A DNA stretch of 64,000 bases from Alteromonadaceae bacterium 2753L.S.0a.02 (lineage in GTDB: Bacteria > Pseudomonadota > Gammaproteobacteria > Pseudomonadales > Cellvibrionaceae), in assembly GCA_007827375.1 (NCBI GenBank), contig VISH01000002.1:1699001-1763000 (forward strand), read 5' to 3'. Each line of letters begins with the position of its first letter. Position 1 is the stretch's first letter. The notes beneath the pieces are model-generated. The model ran no database searches and had not been told where the DNA came from. It worked only from the letters and a program-made list of their open reading frames with translations. The position numbers and the translations under genes are program-made. This document shows positions 16,295-25,369 of the stretch, in pieces.

Positions 16295-17343
16295 GGTGTT
16301 ACCATCTCCCAAAAAAGCGGTTCACCCATTTGAATAGCACGAGCGGCGGATTTGCCTTCAATCGCTTTTAGATATTTTGGGGCCAGACCTACCCCTGGGC
16401 GAACATTACGAACGTTATCTCGTGTAAACGTTTCACCAGCAGCTATGTCGTTTGCTGCATAAAGAGATCTGCGTTTATTGTAGGTTTTTTGCTCATAATG
16501 AACGCCGCCGAGCGCTTGTTCCGCTTCACGCACTGCTTGCACCATCTGTGCGAATTCTTTGGCAGTAAGTGAAAAAAAGCTATCGACAGTTTTCTGGTTT
16601 TTATCCAGAATAAAATGTTTTTCGATAAGTACGGCGCCCAAGCTAACAGCTGCCACTGGTACGCCAATACCGTGGCTGTGATCGGACAAGCCTGCTGGGC
16701 AACCGAATGTTTGCGCCAAGTGGGGGATGGTACGTAAGTTCATCGCGGAATATGGTGCTGGGTATTCGCTGGTACATTTCAGTAGGCATAGCTGGTCGTT
16801 GCCAGTTGCCTGCACCGTGTTTACGGCTTCCTGTATTTCGGCGAGTGTGGCGAGCCCGTTGGAAATAATCAGTGGTTTACCACTTTGCGCAGCGTATTCG
16901 ATGAGCTCGAGGTCGATGAGTTCGGGCGATGCAATTTTAAGCGCGGGAAAATCCAGTTCGGAGAGTAGATCTACGGCGCTATGGTCGAAGGGAGCCGAAA
17001 AAATCGTAAGCCCTATTTTATCGGCTTCAGCCTTTAAGTCTGCATGCCACTCCCAAGGCATCATGGCCTTTCGGTAAAGGGCGTGCATGGTTTGCCCCTG
17101 CCATGGGCCCTCTTTAATGAAAAATTCTTCCCTTTCGCAATTTAGTGTTAAGGTATCCGGGGAATAAGTTTGTAATTTTATGGCATTCGCACCCGCTTCC
17201 TTAGCGGCGTGCAACATATCGATAGCGCGATTGAAATCCTGCCCGTGATTGGCCGACATCTCCGCGACTAAATAGACCGGCTGATTAGGACCAATAGCGA
17301 CACCATCAATATAAATAGTATCTTTAAAGAAACTCGCTGTCAT
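16291..17343 (-). CDS. pseI: Pseudaminic acid synthase
   Basis: 350 aa, matching the family (about 340-350). It condenses PEP with 2,4-diacetamido-2,4,6-trideoxy-altrose. The NeuB core is clear: VYLVAEMSANHGQDFNRA (about 20-37), NAIKLQTYSPDTL, FSAPFDHSAVDLL, KCTSEYPAPY, GLSDHSHGI and LIEKHF; the last third is the SAF antifreeze-like domain (RSLYAANDIAAGETFTRDNV). The ANHGQDF and SEYPAPY forms are nearer PseI than sialic acid synthase. The ATG at 17343 overlaps the pseF stop (ATGA); a frame 22 codons longer is out of place. It fits directly after pseF. Confidence 0.95.
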   Translation of the reverse strand: MTASFFKDTIYIDGVAIGPNQPVYLVAEMSANHGQDFNRAIDMLHAAKEAGANAIKLQTYSPDTLTLNCEREEFFIKEGPWQGQTMHALYRKAMMPWEWHADLKAEADKIGLTIFSAPFDHSAVDLLSELDFPALKIASPELIDLELIEYAAQSGKPLIISNGLATLAEIQEAVNTVQATGNDQLCLLKCTSEYPAPYSAMNLRTIPHLAQTFGCPAGLSDHSHGIGVPVAAVSLGAVLIEKHFILDKNQKTVDSFFSLTAKEFAQMVQAVREAEQALGGVHYEQKTYNKRRSLYAANDIAAGETFTRDNVRNVRPGVGLAPKYLKAIEGKSAARAIQMGEPLFWEMVTP

Positions 17344-18071
17344 GCTGCATGCCCCTGTGACTTTTGCATAATTTTCCAGGCTTGATACTGTATTTCTGCA
17401 GTTTGCCAATCTTCGGGAGTATCGATATCCTGCACGCGATAGCGATCAATGAATACGGGCAGTGCACCTTGACGCGAGTTTGTAGATTTACCTGTAACCC
17501 GCGACCAAAAGAATTGACCCGCATCGTGATAGCGTTCTGGTAAATCTTGCGATCGGGTATTCCGAAACCGAGTGTCGACCATGGTGAGGCCTTCTTTTTC
17601 ATCCACTTGCAGCGCGCGCTGTATGGGAAAAGGAAAGCTGGTGACGGCGAGCGCCTGATTAAATTGGGTATTTTCCCGAAGAAGTTTTAGGCCCTGTTTT
17701 ATATCCGCAACAGAAATCATCGGAGCGGTAGCGAACAGGCAACATAAAAACTCAGGAGTTTGATTTTGCTCGGCCAGTTTGGCGAGTGTGTGAACCACCA
17801 CGTCGTTGATTGTTGCATGGTCATCCGCGATATGTGCAGGGCGCTTGAAGGGCGCTACAGCGCCCATTTCAACGGCTAATGCGGCGATGTTTTCTGAATC
17901 GGTAGATACAATAACCCGAGAAAAAAGCTTGCTCTGTAAAGCAGCATTAACTGAGTAAGCTAGTAGCGGTTGGCCGCAAAAGAGTCGTGAGTTTTTATTG
18001 GGTATACGCTTGCTGCCGCCGCGCGCGGGAATTAATGCTATGGCGTTAACGATCGGATCTGAAGGGTTCAT
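17340..18071 (-). CDS. pseF: CMP-pseudaminic acid synthetase (acylneuraminate cytidylyltransferase family)
   Basis: 243 aa. AIALIPARGGSKRIPNKN (about 11-28) is the CTP-binding signature of CMP-NeuAc synthetases; LLAYSVNAAL, RVIVSTDSENIAALA and FATAPMISVADI follow in the usual order. It activates pseudaminic acid to the CMP-sugar used by flagellin glycosyltransferases. The start at 18071 overlaps the pseC stop and the end overlaps pseI, both by 4 bp. Confidence 0.95.
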   Translation of the reverse strand: MNPSDPIVNAIALIPARGGSKRIPNKNSRLFCGQPLLAYSVNAALQSKLFSRVIVSTDSENIAALAVEMGAVAPFKRPAHIADDHATINDVVVHTLAKLAEQNQTPEFLCCLFATAPMISVADIKQGLKLLRENTQFNQALAVTSFPFPIQRALQVDEKEGLTMVDTRFRNTRSQDLPERYHDAGQFFWSRVTGKSTNSRQGALPVFIDRYRVQDIDTPEDWQTAEIQYQAWKIMQKSQGHAA

Positions 18072-19300
18072 CGATGCCCTCCCAGCTTAAGAGCTTTGCA
18101 GCCCTCTTCAGGTAATGCCTTGGTTTCTAACTGCGGTTTATTGCAAGCTTTAAATACACTTTCGATAGACTCACACACTCTTTGCTGGACAGATAATTCC
18201 AATCCCACATAGAGTGGTAGGGTAATAGTCTCACGATAATAACTCTCAGCTTCAGGAAGAACACAGCGCTGCTGCACCAGTTTTTGGTAATAGGGTTGTG
18301 TGTGAATCGGTATGTAGTGTATTTGTGCCGCTATACCCTTTCCGCGCAATTTGTTGTAGATGTGATTGCGCAATTGCGTGTGCGTGTTATTTTTAACTCG
18401 CAGTGTAAATAGGTGGAAACTGGATTCATTCGTGTTGCAGGTTTGCAGGTGTAACGGCAAATCCGCGAGTAAAGATTGATAATGGTTAGCGAGTTGGCGA
18501 CGCTCGGCAACAAACCTGTCGAGTTTGGCCAGTTGGCTTATTCCCAGTGCCGCATGGATATCACTCAGGCGATAATTGTAGCCCAATTCGAGTTGCTGAT
18601 AGTACCAGCCGCCGTGGGGGGGCTCGGTCATTTCTTGAGGATCACGGGTGATTCCGTGACTGCGTAAGCTGCGCATTTTATTAGCCAGTTCAGTGGTATT
18701 GGTTAATGCTGCGCCGCCTTCTCCACAGGTAATCATTTTTACCGGGTGAAAACTGAAAACTGTTATATCCGCTGTTGTTCCGCTCCCCACTTTATTACCG
18801 TTATAACTGGCACCCAATGCGTGTGAAGCGTCTTCTATAATTTTAAAACCGTACCTTTGACTGAGCCTTGCTATAGCCTGCATATCACAAGGTTGTCCGC
18901 ACAGATGCACGGGAATTACTATTTTTGGTAGGTTTCCCTTTTTTTCAGCGGCTATGAGTTTTTGTTCGAGTTTATCGACGCAGAGATTAAACGTGTTTGG
19001 ATTAATATCGATAAAATCCACACTGGCGCCACAATACATTGCGCAGTTAGCGCTAGCCACAAAACTTATCGGGGTAGTCCACACTTGGTCACCTGGGCCG
19101 AGGTTCAATGCTCGACAGGCAATGTGCAGCGCTGATGTGGCGCTGTTAACGGCTACAGCATGACTTGCTCCGGTATAATCGCATAAAGCCTTTTCGAAGC
19201 GCGGAACCATTGGCCCCTGTGTGAGATAGTCGGAGCGCAAGACGTCCACAACAGCCTGAATGTCGTCATCGGAGATCTGTTGCTTTCCATAAGGGATCAT
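18068..19300 (-). CDS. pseC: UDP-4-amino-4,6-dideoxy-N-acetyl-L-altrosamine transaminase
   Basis: 410 aa DegT/DnrJ aminotransferase. MIPYGKQQISDDDIQAV is the typical PseC N-terminus. AVNSATSALHIACRAL binds the PLP phosphate; EDASHALGA carries the PLP-ring Asp; FSFHPVKMITCGEGGA carries the Schiff-base Lys (about 189). NYRLSDIHAALG is also diagnostic. It transaminates the 4-keto product of PseB. It starts 2 bp after the pseB stop. The C-terminal 25 residues beyond the usual end are not conserved as far as I can tell. Confidence 0.95.
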   Translation of the reverse strand: MIPYGKQQISDDDIQAVVDVLRSDYLTQGPMVPRFEKALCDYTGASHAVAVNSATSALHIACRALNLGPGDQVWTTPISFVASANCAMYCGASVDFIDINPNTFNLCVDKLEQKLIAAEKKGNLPKIVIPVHLCGQPCDMQAIARLSQRYGFKIIEDASHALGASYNGNKVGSGTTADITVFSFHPVKMITCGEGGAALTNTTELANKMRSLRSHGITRDPQEMTEPPHGGWYYQQLELGYNYRLSDIHAALGISQLAKLDRFVAERRQLANHYQSLLADLPLHLQTCNTNESSFHLFTLRVKNNTHTQLRNHIYNKLRGKGIAAQIHYIPIHTQPYYQKLVQQRCVLPEAESYYRETITLPLYVGLELSVQQRVCESIESVFKACNKPQLETKALPEEGCKALKLGGHR

Positions 19301-19302
19301 AA

Positions 19303-20304
19303 CTAGGCCGCTGCAAATTTTTCGAAGTCACGAATCTGGCTAATGTCGAGAAAATGGGGATTGTTGCCTGAGTTGTATTCAAAGCCCATAGCAACCGGAG
19401 CGCCTTGCTCTCCCAGGCCGTTGGTGCGATAGTCGCAATCGCCGTTATAGAATTTGATAGATGGGCAAAGCACATAGTGATCTTCAAATTCCAACGTTAA
19501 ATGCGAATCATCTGCTGGGCACATGATTTCGTGAATTTTTTCGCCTGGTCGAATACCGACAATTTTTATCTTTTTTCCTGGCGCATAGGCTTTCGCCAAA
19601 TCGATGATATGCACCGAAGGAATTTTAGGTACAAATATTTCTCCTCCCTTCATGCGTTCGAAATTTTTCAGAACGAAATCCACACCTTGTTGGAGAGTTA
19701 TCCAAAAGCGCGTCATATCCTCATGAGTAATCGGAATTTCTTTAGCGCCGTCAGACAGTAATTTTTTAAAAAAAGGCACTACAGACCCACGTGAGCCAAC
19801 CACATTGCCGTAGCGTACGCAGGAAAACCGGGTTTTCCGTTGTCCTACCATGTTATTGGCGGCGACGAAAAGTTTGTCTGAGGCAAGTTTGGTTGCGCCA
19901 TAGAGGTTTATGGGGTTCGCGGCCTTGTCAGTTGATAGGGCGATGACTTTTTCTACCTGATTTTGTATCGCTGCAGCAATTACATTTTCAGCCCCGTATA
20001 TATTGGTTTTAATACATTCAGTAGGGTTGTATTCGGCGGCGGGTACCTGCTTCATGGCTGCTGCATGAATCACATAGTCAACGCCATTCATTGCCTGGAT
20101 GAGACGTTCTTTATCACGTACATCTCCGATAAAGTAACGCATGCACTTATGGTTATACTCCTGCTGCATTTCCGATTGCTTCAGTTCATCGCGGGAATAA
20201 ATGATCAATCGCTTGGGTTTGTAGCGTTGCAACAGAGTGCGAGTATATTTTTTACCGAATGAACCGGTGCCGCCAGTAATAAGAATGGATTTGTTACTAA
20301 ACAT
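19303..20304 (-). CDS. pseB: UDP-N-acetylglucosamine 4,6-dehydratase (inverting)
   Basis: 333 aa, normal for PseB. It catalyses the first step: 4,6-dehydration and C5 inversion of UDP-GlcNAc. The Rossmann motif is ILITGGTGSFGKKY (about 7-20). HAAAMKQVPAAEYNP (about 83-97) carries the short-form PseB/FlaA1 active-site segment with MKQVP, and STDKAANPINLYGATK holds the Asp-Lys and Y-x-x-x-K residues. It lies 18 bp after the Maf gene and 2 bp before pseC. Confidence 0.96.
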   Translation of the reverse strand: MFSNKSILITGGTGSFGKKYTRTLLQRYKPKRLIIYSRDELKQSEMQQEYNHKCMRYFIGDVRDKERLIQAMNGVDYVIHAAAMKQVPAAEYNPTECIKTNIYGAENVIAAAIQNQVEKVIALSTDKAANPINLYGATKLASDKLFVAANNMVGQRKTRFSCVRYGNVVGSRGSVVPFFKKLLSDGAKEIPITHEDMTRFWITLQQGVDFVLKNFERMKGGEIFVPKIPSVHIIDLAKAYAPGKKIKIVGIRPGEKIHEIMCPADDSHLTLEFEDHYVLCPSIKFYNGDCDYRTNGLGEQGAPVAMGFEYNSGNNPHFLDISQIRDFEKFAAA

Positions 20305-20322
20305 ACGAACTCCGATACTCTG

Positions 20323-22383
20323 TTATGCTGGAGTAGCCTTCGCCGGGGTCAGCAAGGCAATGTTCTTGTCGATAGTGTCATCCAGTACAAATGGATCGGA
20401 TTCCATTTGTTCGTACACTTTGCCAATAAATTCGTTAAACCGATATACACCCAGTTGCACTTGGCTGCGAAACGCCTGCTTGTCTTTGCAGTAAAAGCTG
20501 TTCTCCACGATACTGCCAAAGAAGCAATTCAATGAGCCGCGCAGTAGCTGGTGTGCAAAAGCGTCTTTGTTCTCGGCAATAAGCTGATAAACCCGACACA
20601 TCTCCTGGTAGAGCTCTTGTTCGGTTGCTAGGTTATCGGCAAGACGTAACTTATCTTTTATAGCGAAGAGATATGTTAGATAGTCTTTTTTGGGGTCGAT
20701 GGTTTCAACCGGCTCAGGGGGACGGTAGAAGTGATCCTCTGGGAGCGCAGCCATACAAGCTTGTTTATCTACGCTGGGGCAGGGTGGCATATCCTCAAGG
20801 GCCACCGTCTCGGCATATTCTATTTTTGCTCCGCGGTTCGTGTTCCGACAGCTAAAATTGGGAAAACTGCGGCGCGCCAGTTCGAGCAGACGTTGCATTG
20901 CGATGCGAGACATATCCCAAACATGTCGAGTTTCAACTTCACCGCCAAAGTTGCCAGGCACCATGGGTTCATTGGTTTTTTTGGGGCGAGGCGGAAGTTT
21001 GCCGTTGTAACGCGCGCGATTCATATCATCGTACACACTGTTGCTGGCGTGGTGTTTGCCGTCGTCTGTCATCCCAAAATCGACGCCGATCAGATGGATG
21101 TCCATAAAACCCATAGCTATGGCGAAAGACAGCGCACAGTTGGTCACTGTGGGGTTGCAAAAGGGAAGTTCCTGAAGTTTGGCATCCTTTAAATAGTGTT
21201 TTATAAGTGGTGAACCCGCATCATTCGGTTTGATGGAATAGCAGGATTGTGGAAACAGCTGCAACACTTCCGGTGCGGCAGTGTGTAAGCACAACAGCAT
21301 AATTTGTTCGCGTTGCTGTGGGCTTGTGTAGTGCTTTAAGTAGTCTTTAACGAAATTTATACGCTCGCATTCGATGTGAATGTCGGGCTGAATACCCAAT
21401 TTAAGGAGGGTTCCAATTGCCGTACCGCAACTCATAACAACCACATTTTGGCGGTTTTCTTTAATATAGTCGGTATGAAAATCCAGGGAGGGGCCGTTAC
21501 CCACAAGTAATAAACGCGGCTTGCGATGATGCTGCCTACGGCTGACAAATACCGGTTTGCGGTTTTTTAGATTGTGCACCGCATGGGCAAATCCGGTTTG
21601 TTCATCATCGTAAAACCCCAGGCCCCCGAGATATGCACGTAACTCCTTCATATAGGTGGCTACAAACTCGGTTTCTTCTGAGCGTAGGGTGTGTTGATAC
21701 ACAAAGGTGAAAACCTGAGAATGTAAACCGATCTTGTGTACCGCACTTTCTATCTGAGCCAGTGCTTTGCTGGGCGAAACGCCTACGCAGAACGCAATCG
21801 AGCGATTTTCCTGTCGAAAATAATCCAATATGGGGCGCCAGTCGATGGTGTGTAGGGCAGCGAAAAAAGTGTCTTTACAAGTTTCATTAATCAGAATATT
21901 TCGGATATCGAAATCTGTTATAAGTTTCGGCAGATGAAAGGCGAGTCCAACGCCCGGTAGTATCAAATTGGTTATAAATGCAGGGGTATGGTTAATACGG
22001 GTGGCTTTTTTCTCTGTATAGGCCTCGATCAAACTGTTGAGATGGCGAATATGCAAGTGGCGCGGGTTTGCTTCGGGGCTTTTTATAATATGAAAGCGGC
22101 GCAGCTTTTCCCGGGTACAAAATTCAGTGTACTGCTGGTCAAAATATTTTTTTACGGATGTATTGTATATAAATTGTCGCACGCGCTTATCAACCAGATT
22201 AAGCTCGTTGTTAGGGTCAAGCTGTAGTACGACATTTTGCGGTTGATAGTTTTCAAATAACTTATATAGTTTCGGGAAACGGTCTTTAAACAAAAGCAGG
22301 TTTTGTTGTAATTGAAGATTTAATTCCAGCTGCAGTTTTTGAGCCTCTGCCTGCTTTAATAGATTTGCGAGCGCTTCAGACAT
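20323..22383 (-). CDS. Maf family motility accessory factor (putative flagellin pseudaminyltransferase)
   Basis: 686 aa from ATG 22383. It has the Maf/DUF115 core: PRLLLVGNGPSLDFHTDYIK (about 297-316), MSCGTAIGTLLKLGIQPDIH, and PTVTNCALSFAIAMGFMDIHLIGVDFGMT (about 405-433, quoted in part as LIGVDFGMT). Maf proteins transfer pseudaminic or legionaminic acid onto Ser/Thr of flagellin before export. It is the first gene of the minus-strand operon, divergent from fliC, which is the natural acceptor. A TTG start at 22404 is possible but GGAAAAG just before 22383 supports the shorter form. The symbol maf is avoided because several paralogues share it. Confidence 0.9.
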   Translation of the reverse strand: MSEALANLLKQAEAQKLQLELNLQLQQNLLLFKDRFPKLYKLFENYQPQNVVLQLDPNNELNLVDKRVRQFIYNTSVKKYFDQQYTEFCTREKLRRFHIIKSPEANPRHLHIRHLNSLIEAYTEKKATRINHTPAFITNLILPGVGLAFHLPKLITDFDIRNILINETCKDTFFAALHTIDWRPILDYFRQENRSIAFCVGVSPSKALAQIESAVHKIGLHSQVFTFVYQHTLRSEETEFVATYMKELRAYLGGLGFYDDEQTGFAHAVHNLKNRKPVFVSRRQHHRKPRLLLVGNGPSLDFHTDYIKENRQNVVVMSCGTAIGTLLKLGIQPDIHIECERINFVKDYLKHYTSPQQREQIMLLCLHTAAPEVLQLFPQSCYSIKPNDAGSPLIKHYLKDAKLQELPFCNPTVTNCALSFAIAMGFMDIHLIGVDFGMTDDGKHHASNSVYDDMNRARYNGKLPPRPKKTNEPMVPGNFGGEVETRHVWDMSRIAMQRLLELARRSFPNFSCRNTNRGAKIEYAETVALEDMPPCPSVDKQACMAALPEDHFYRPPEPVETIDPKKDYLTYLFAIKDKLRLADNLATEQELYQEMCRVYQLIAENKDAFAHQLLRGSLNCFFGSIVENSFYCKDKQAFRSQVQLGVYRFNEFIGKVYEQMESDPFVLDDTIDKNIALLTPAKATPA

Positions 22384-22490
22384 GGTACTTTTCCGATACG
22401 GCAAAACGCCGAAAATTCCTCAATAACCGTTTTCCAGTTTCTAGAAAAGTGTCAAAGATTTGACTCTTTTCCTCCGTCTTTATCTGTAAG

Positions 22491-22506
22491 CGCAACTTGT
22501 ATGCCA
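22491..22506 (-). promoter_or_regulatory. Sigma-54 promoter of the flagellin-glycan operon
   Basis: Read on the minus strand: TGGCAT, 5 nt, TTGCG. The GG and GC are 10 nt apart, the required -24/-12 spacing, and only the last base differs from TTGCW. The predicted start of transcription is near 22479, about 95 nt upstream of the Maf start codon. It would put the pse/glycan operon under RpoN with FleQ or FleR, like the other flagellar operons here. Confidence 0.7.
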
Positions 22507-22833
22507 TGTTCAGTAATTTCGGTTGCCTTCCCTCTTCCATGTGTTTTTTGTTCTTTATTTCAGAATAGAAGCTGTCAACAAAATGTCTAATTCTGTTTGG
22601 TTTTTTTAATCGGTATTTTTAGGTGGCGATTAATCGTCACCTTTTACGTTTTTATAACGATTCGAAAATCTCTGCGTTGCAATACATAAAAAAAAATCTA
22701 TCGCTTTTGCAAAAATTTCTTTCGTTGCAAGCTTGTGGGATTTACGCTGGGGTATGAGTCTATTATGTAAGTTGTTGATAATTATGCGAAAAATGATTAT
22801 CGGATGGCCATGTTTATGTGATTTATCTCACAC

Positions 22834-22860
22834 TAAAGTTTATGGGGCTTGCGCCGAAAA
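22834..22860 (+). promoter_or_regulatory. Sigma-28 (FliA) promoter of fliC
   Basis: TAAAGTTT, 11 nt, GCCGAAAA: a perfect -35, exact spacing and 7 of 8 at the -10 against TAAAGTTT-N11-GCCGATAA. It lies 105 bp upstream of the fliC start codon, as expected for a late flagellar gene. Confidence 0.93.
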
Positions 22861-22965
22861 GGTGTGTATGGAGCGTCAACAGATTTAATCGGCGTTCTAT
22901 GAGAACGTAAGGCCGGACAATTTGGGCTGGCACATTAGTAAAACTCTATTAATAGGAGGCTTGAC

Positions 22966-24732
22966 ATGCCTTTAGTGGTCAACAGCAACATTCCATCACT
23001 GAATGCCCAACGCCAATTGCTTCAGTCCGGCGCCGAACTGGACAAAGCAAGTGAACGTCTGGCTTCAGGTAAGCGCATTAACTCAGCTGCAGATGACGCG
23101 GCGGGTCTTGCGATTTCAAACCGTCAATCATCACAGATTCGAGGCCTCGATCAGGCTGTTCGAAACGCTAACGACGGTATCTCTCTGATTCAAACCGCAG
23201 AAGGGGCTCTCGATGAGAGTACCAACATTCTGCAGCGTATGCGTGAATTGGCTATCCAGTCTTCGAACGGTATTTATTCTGATACCGACCGATCAACTCT
23301 GGATGCGGAAGTTCAACAGTTGAAAGCGGAACTGGATCGAATCGCAGACACCACTGCATTTAACGGCCAAAATATTCTCGATGGCTCATTGGGTGATGTG
23401 GATCTGCAAGTGGGTTCAGAAGCCAATCAAACCATTACTTTTGGTATTCAAGGTTTCAATTCTTCCAGCCTGGGTGGCTCTGGTGGTGATTTGATCGGTG
23501 AAGCATTGACCGGTGGTACCGCTGCACTGACAGCTTTGGATGGTGACGACATTAGCGTAAACGATGTGACAATTACCTCTCTGACAGCAGCCAGCACCTT
23601 GAATGAAATCTTAACCTCTATCAATTCCGACCTGGAAGGCAAAGGCGCTGAAGTTGACGCGCTGGTTTCTGTCGAAGCCGCAGCTGCTGGTGATGGGGCT
23701 TTGATTGCCGGTACCGATACCATGCAGATTGAAGTGGTCGATGGCGATGGTAACACCCAAACTTTCATCCTGTCTGATACTGCGAACATGGATGAGCTGA
23801 TTGACAAGATCAATTCAGATACCACCGTTAGTGCTTCGCTTTCTGACGATGGTAAGTTGATTCTTGCTCAAGAAGGTGTGGTCTCTATCGAAGTAACGGG
23901 TAATACTGCGGCTGCTCGCGATGCGTCTGGTTTCAGCACTGGTTCAACTCGTGGTAGCGACGGATTCGTTAATAACTTCTCATTAGTATTCAACGATACC
24001 AGTGCCGATGGTAGCGGTGTGAAGATTGAAACCCTCACCGGTGCAACCACGTCTGAAGTACAGGCTTTGGGTATTAACTTCAACGATGACGACGGTAACA
24101 CCCTGGGTAATGCCTTAACCACTAACGCCACCAACGACATCAACGAAGGTGACCTTATCATTAACGGCGTTGAAATCGGTGCGATTGACGCGGGTACCGA
24201 CACCGCGGGAACCATAACCAACACAATCGAAGCCATTAACAAGTTGAGTTCTGAAACTGGTGTAATTGCATTCGAAGCGGGCGATGGCAGCAACGACAAG
24301 ATCGGCTTACGCAGCACCAGTGGTGATGTGGTTGCGGTTGAGTACGGTTCCAACGCTACCGACGCTGATGTGCTCGCCTTAACCGGTTTACAGGAACAGA
24401 ACGCGGCACAAGGTGCAGGTTCAGTGGCTTCTGTATCCGTTGGTACGGTAGCAGGTGCACAGAGTGCGATTGATGTGATCGATAAGGCGCTCGAACAGAT
24501 TAACGATACCCGATCACAGCTCGGTGCGGTAAGTAACCGTCTCGACTTTACGGTATCTAACCTGTCGAACATTTCAGAAAAAACTTCAGCAGCCCGTTCA
24601 CGAATTGTGGATGCCGACTTTGCTTCTGAAACGGCCAAGTTGAGTCGTGCTCAGGTTCTGCAACAAGCCTCGCAAGCCATGCTTGCTCAGGCGAATGCCA
24701 GACCTCAGCAAGTACTTTCACTCTTACAGTAA
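22966..24732 (+). CDS. fliC: Flagellin
   Basis: 588 aa filament protein. The conserved N-terminal D0/D1 (about 1-175) has NSNIPSLNAQRQL, ASGKRINSAADDAAGLAIS and RDGISL-like NANDGISLIQTAEGAL; the C-terminal D1/D0 (about 490-588) ends NARPQQVLSLLQ. Between them is a long, acidic, Ser/Thr/Asp-rich surface region with two or more flagellin hook-IN-like units (for example DITSL/NEILTSINSDLEG and TANMDELIDKINSDTT). These exposed Ser/Thr are likely glycosylation targets of the adjacent Maf/pse operon. Translation is favoured by AGGAGG 8 bp before the ATG. It is the only flagellin gene in the window. Confidence 0.97.
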   Translation: MPLVVNSNIPSLNAQRQLLQSGAELDKASERLASGKRINSAADDAAGLAISNRQSSQIRGLDQAVRNANDGISLIQTAEGALDESTNILQRMRELAIQSSNGIYSDTDRSTLDAEVQQLKAELDRIADTTAFNGQNILDGSLGDVDLQVGSEANQTITFGIQGFNSSSLGGSGGDLIGEALTGGTAALTALDGDDISVNDVTITSLTAASTLNEILTSINSDLEGKGAEVDALVSVEAAAAGDGALIAGTDTMQIEVVDGDGNTQTFILSDTANMDELIDKINSDTTVSASLSDDGKLILAQEGVVSIEVTGNTAAARDASGFSTGSTRGSDGFVNNFSLVFNDTSADGSGVKIETLTGATTSEVQALGINFNDDDGNTLGNALTTNATNDINEGDLIINGVEIGAIDAGTDTAGTITNTIEAINKLSSETGVIAFEAGDGSNDKIGLRSTSGDVVAVEYGSNATDADVLALTGLQEQNAAQGAGSVASVSVGTVAGAQSAIDVIDKALEQINDTRSQLGAVSNRLDFTVSNLSNISEKTSAARSRIVDADFASETAKLSRAQVLQQASQAMLAQANARPQQVLSLLQ

Positions 24733-24765
24733 CCAACAGGATACCCTGAAGGTAACTAAGGCAGC

Positions 24766-24784
24766 GGCGGGTTAATCACCCGCC
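24766..24784 (+). terminator. Stem-loop after fliC
   Basis: GGCGGGT, 5-nt loop, ACCCGCC: a perfect 7-bp GC-rich stem between fliC and flaG. There is no T-run after it, so it may be an mRNA-stabilising or attenuating hairpin rather than a full terminator; the flaG Shine-Dalgarno follows within 12 nt. Confidence 0.5.
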
Positions 24785-24807
24785 TAAGCATGAGAGAGGA
24801 ATATCCC

Positions 24808-25212
24808 ATGATTGAAGTTAGAAATTCAGCACCGGCCAGCCAGTTAGCGGCCGTGCCTGCTTCATCAAAGGGGGCTGCTGAGGCTCGAGAAGCTGGCGGC
24901 AACAAGTTGCCGGCATCTGCCGAAAATGTGCAAAACAATTCCGTTGAAAATGCCAGTGATGCGGCGTCACAAGCGTCGCAAAAATCTGGCGAGCATCTTC
25001 GCGATGCGGTGGCATCTATCAATGCCCATGTTCAATCAATTCAACGGGATTTGCAGTTTACGGTGGATGAAGAACTTGAGCGAACCGTAATTAAAGTGGT
25101 CGATGGCGACTCTGGTGAGTTGATTCGACAAATTCCAGAAGAGGTATTCCTGGAATTGGCACGTAAGTTGAAGGAAGACGGAGAGTTACGGTTAATGAAT
25201 GCGCTTGGTTAA
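24808..25212 (+). CDS. flaG: FlaG family flagellar protein
   Basis: 134 aa from ATG 24808, preceded by GAGAGGA; an ATG 18 bp earlier lacks a ribosome site. The C-terminal half is the FlaG domain: LQFTVDEELERTVIKVVDGD, then ELIRQIPEEVFLELARKL. The first 70 residues are Ala/Ser-rich and disordered. FlaG sits between fliC and fliD in polar flagellates, where it affects filament length; the exact role is not settled. It probably shares the fliC transcript. Confidence 0.92.
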   Translation: MIEVRNSAPASQLAAVPASSKGAAEAREAGGNKLPASAENVQNNSVENASDAASQASQKSGEHLRDAVASINAHVQSIQRDLQFTVDEELERTVIKVVDGDSGELIRQIPEEVFLELARKLKEDGELRLMNALG

Positions 25213-25369
25213 AAAGGCGTTTTTAGCTTAGGCAATTTGTTGTCTAACATTAAAGGAACAGGGAGAGGCGCGTGGAGAATTCTGCGCGTCTTTTCTGCTA
25301 TGAAAAGAATGGGAAAACTAACTGAATATTTCGTAACACACTCTGCGGGGATAGGTTTGGAGAAGGTGT

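Larger units (their letters stand above)
22384..22965. promoter_or_regulatory. Divergent promoter region between the glycan operon and fliC
   Basis: 582 bp without a gene, AT-rich in the middle. It holds the leftward sigma-54 promoter (22491-22506) and the rightward sigma-28 promoter (22834-22860). The fliC 5' leader of about 100 nt ends in a strong Shine-Dalgarno AGGAGG near 22953-22958. About 330 bp between the two promoters has no feature I can name; it could hold activator sites for the sigma-54 promoter. Confidence 0.6.

Noticed and set aside
23448..24638. Long antisense open frames (125 and 256 codons) across fliC
   Set aside because: They mirror the strongly biased codons of the flagellin gene, have no ribosome site and no recognisable protein content.
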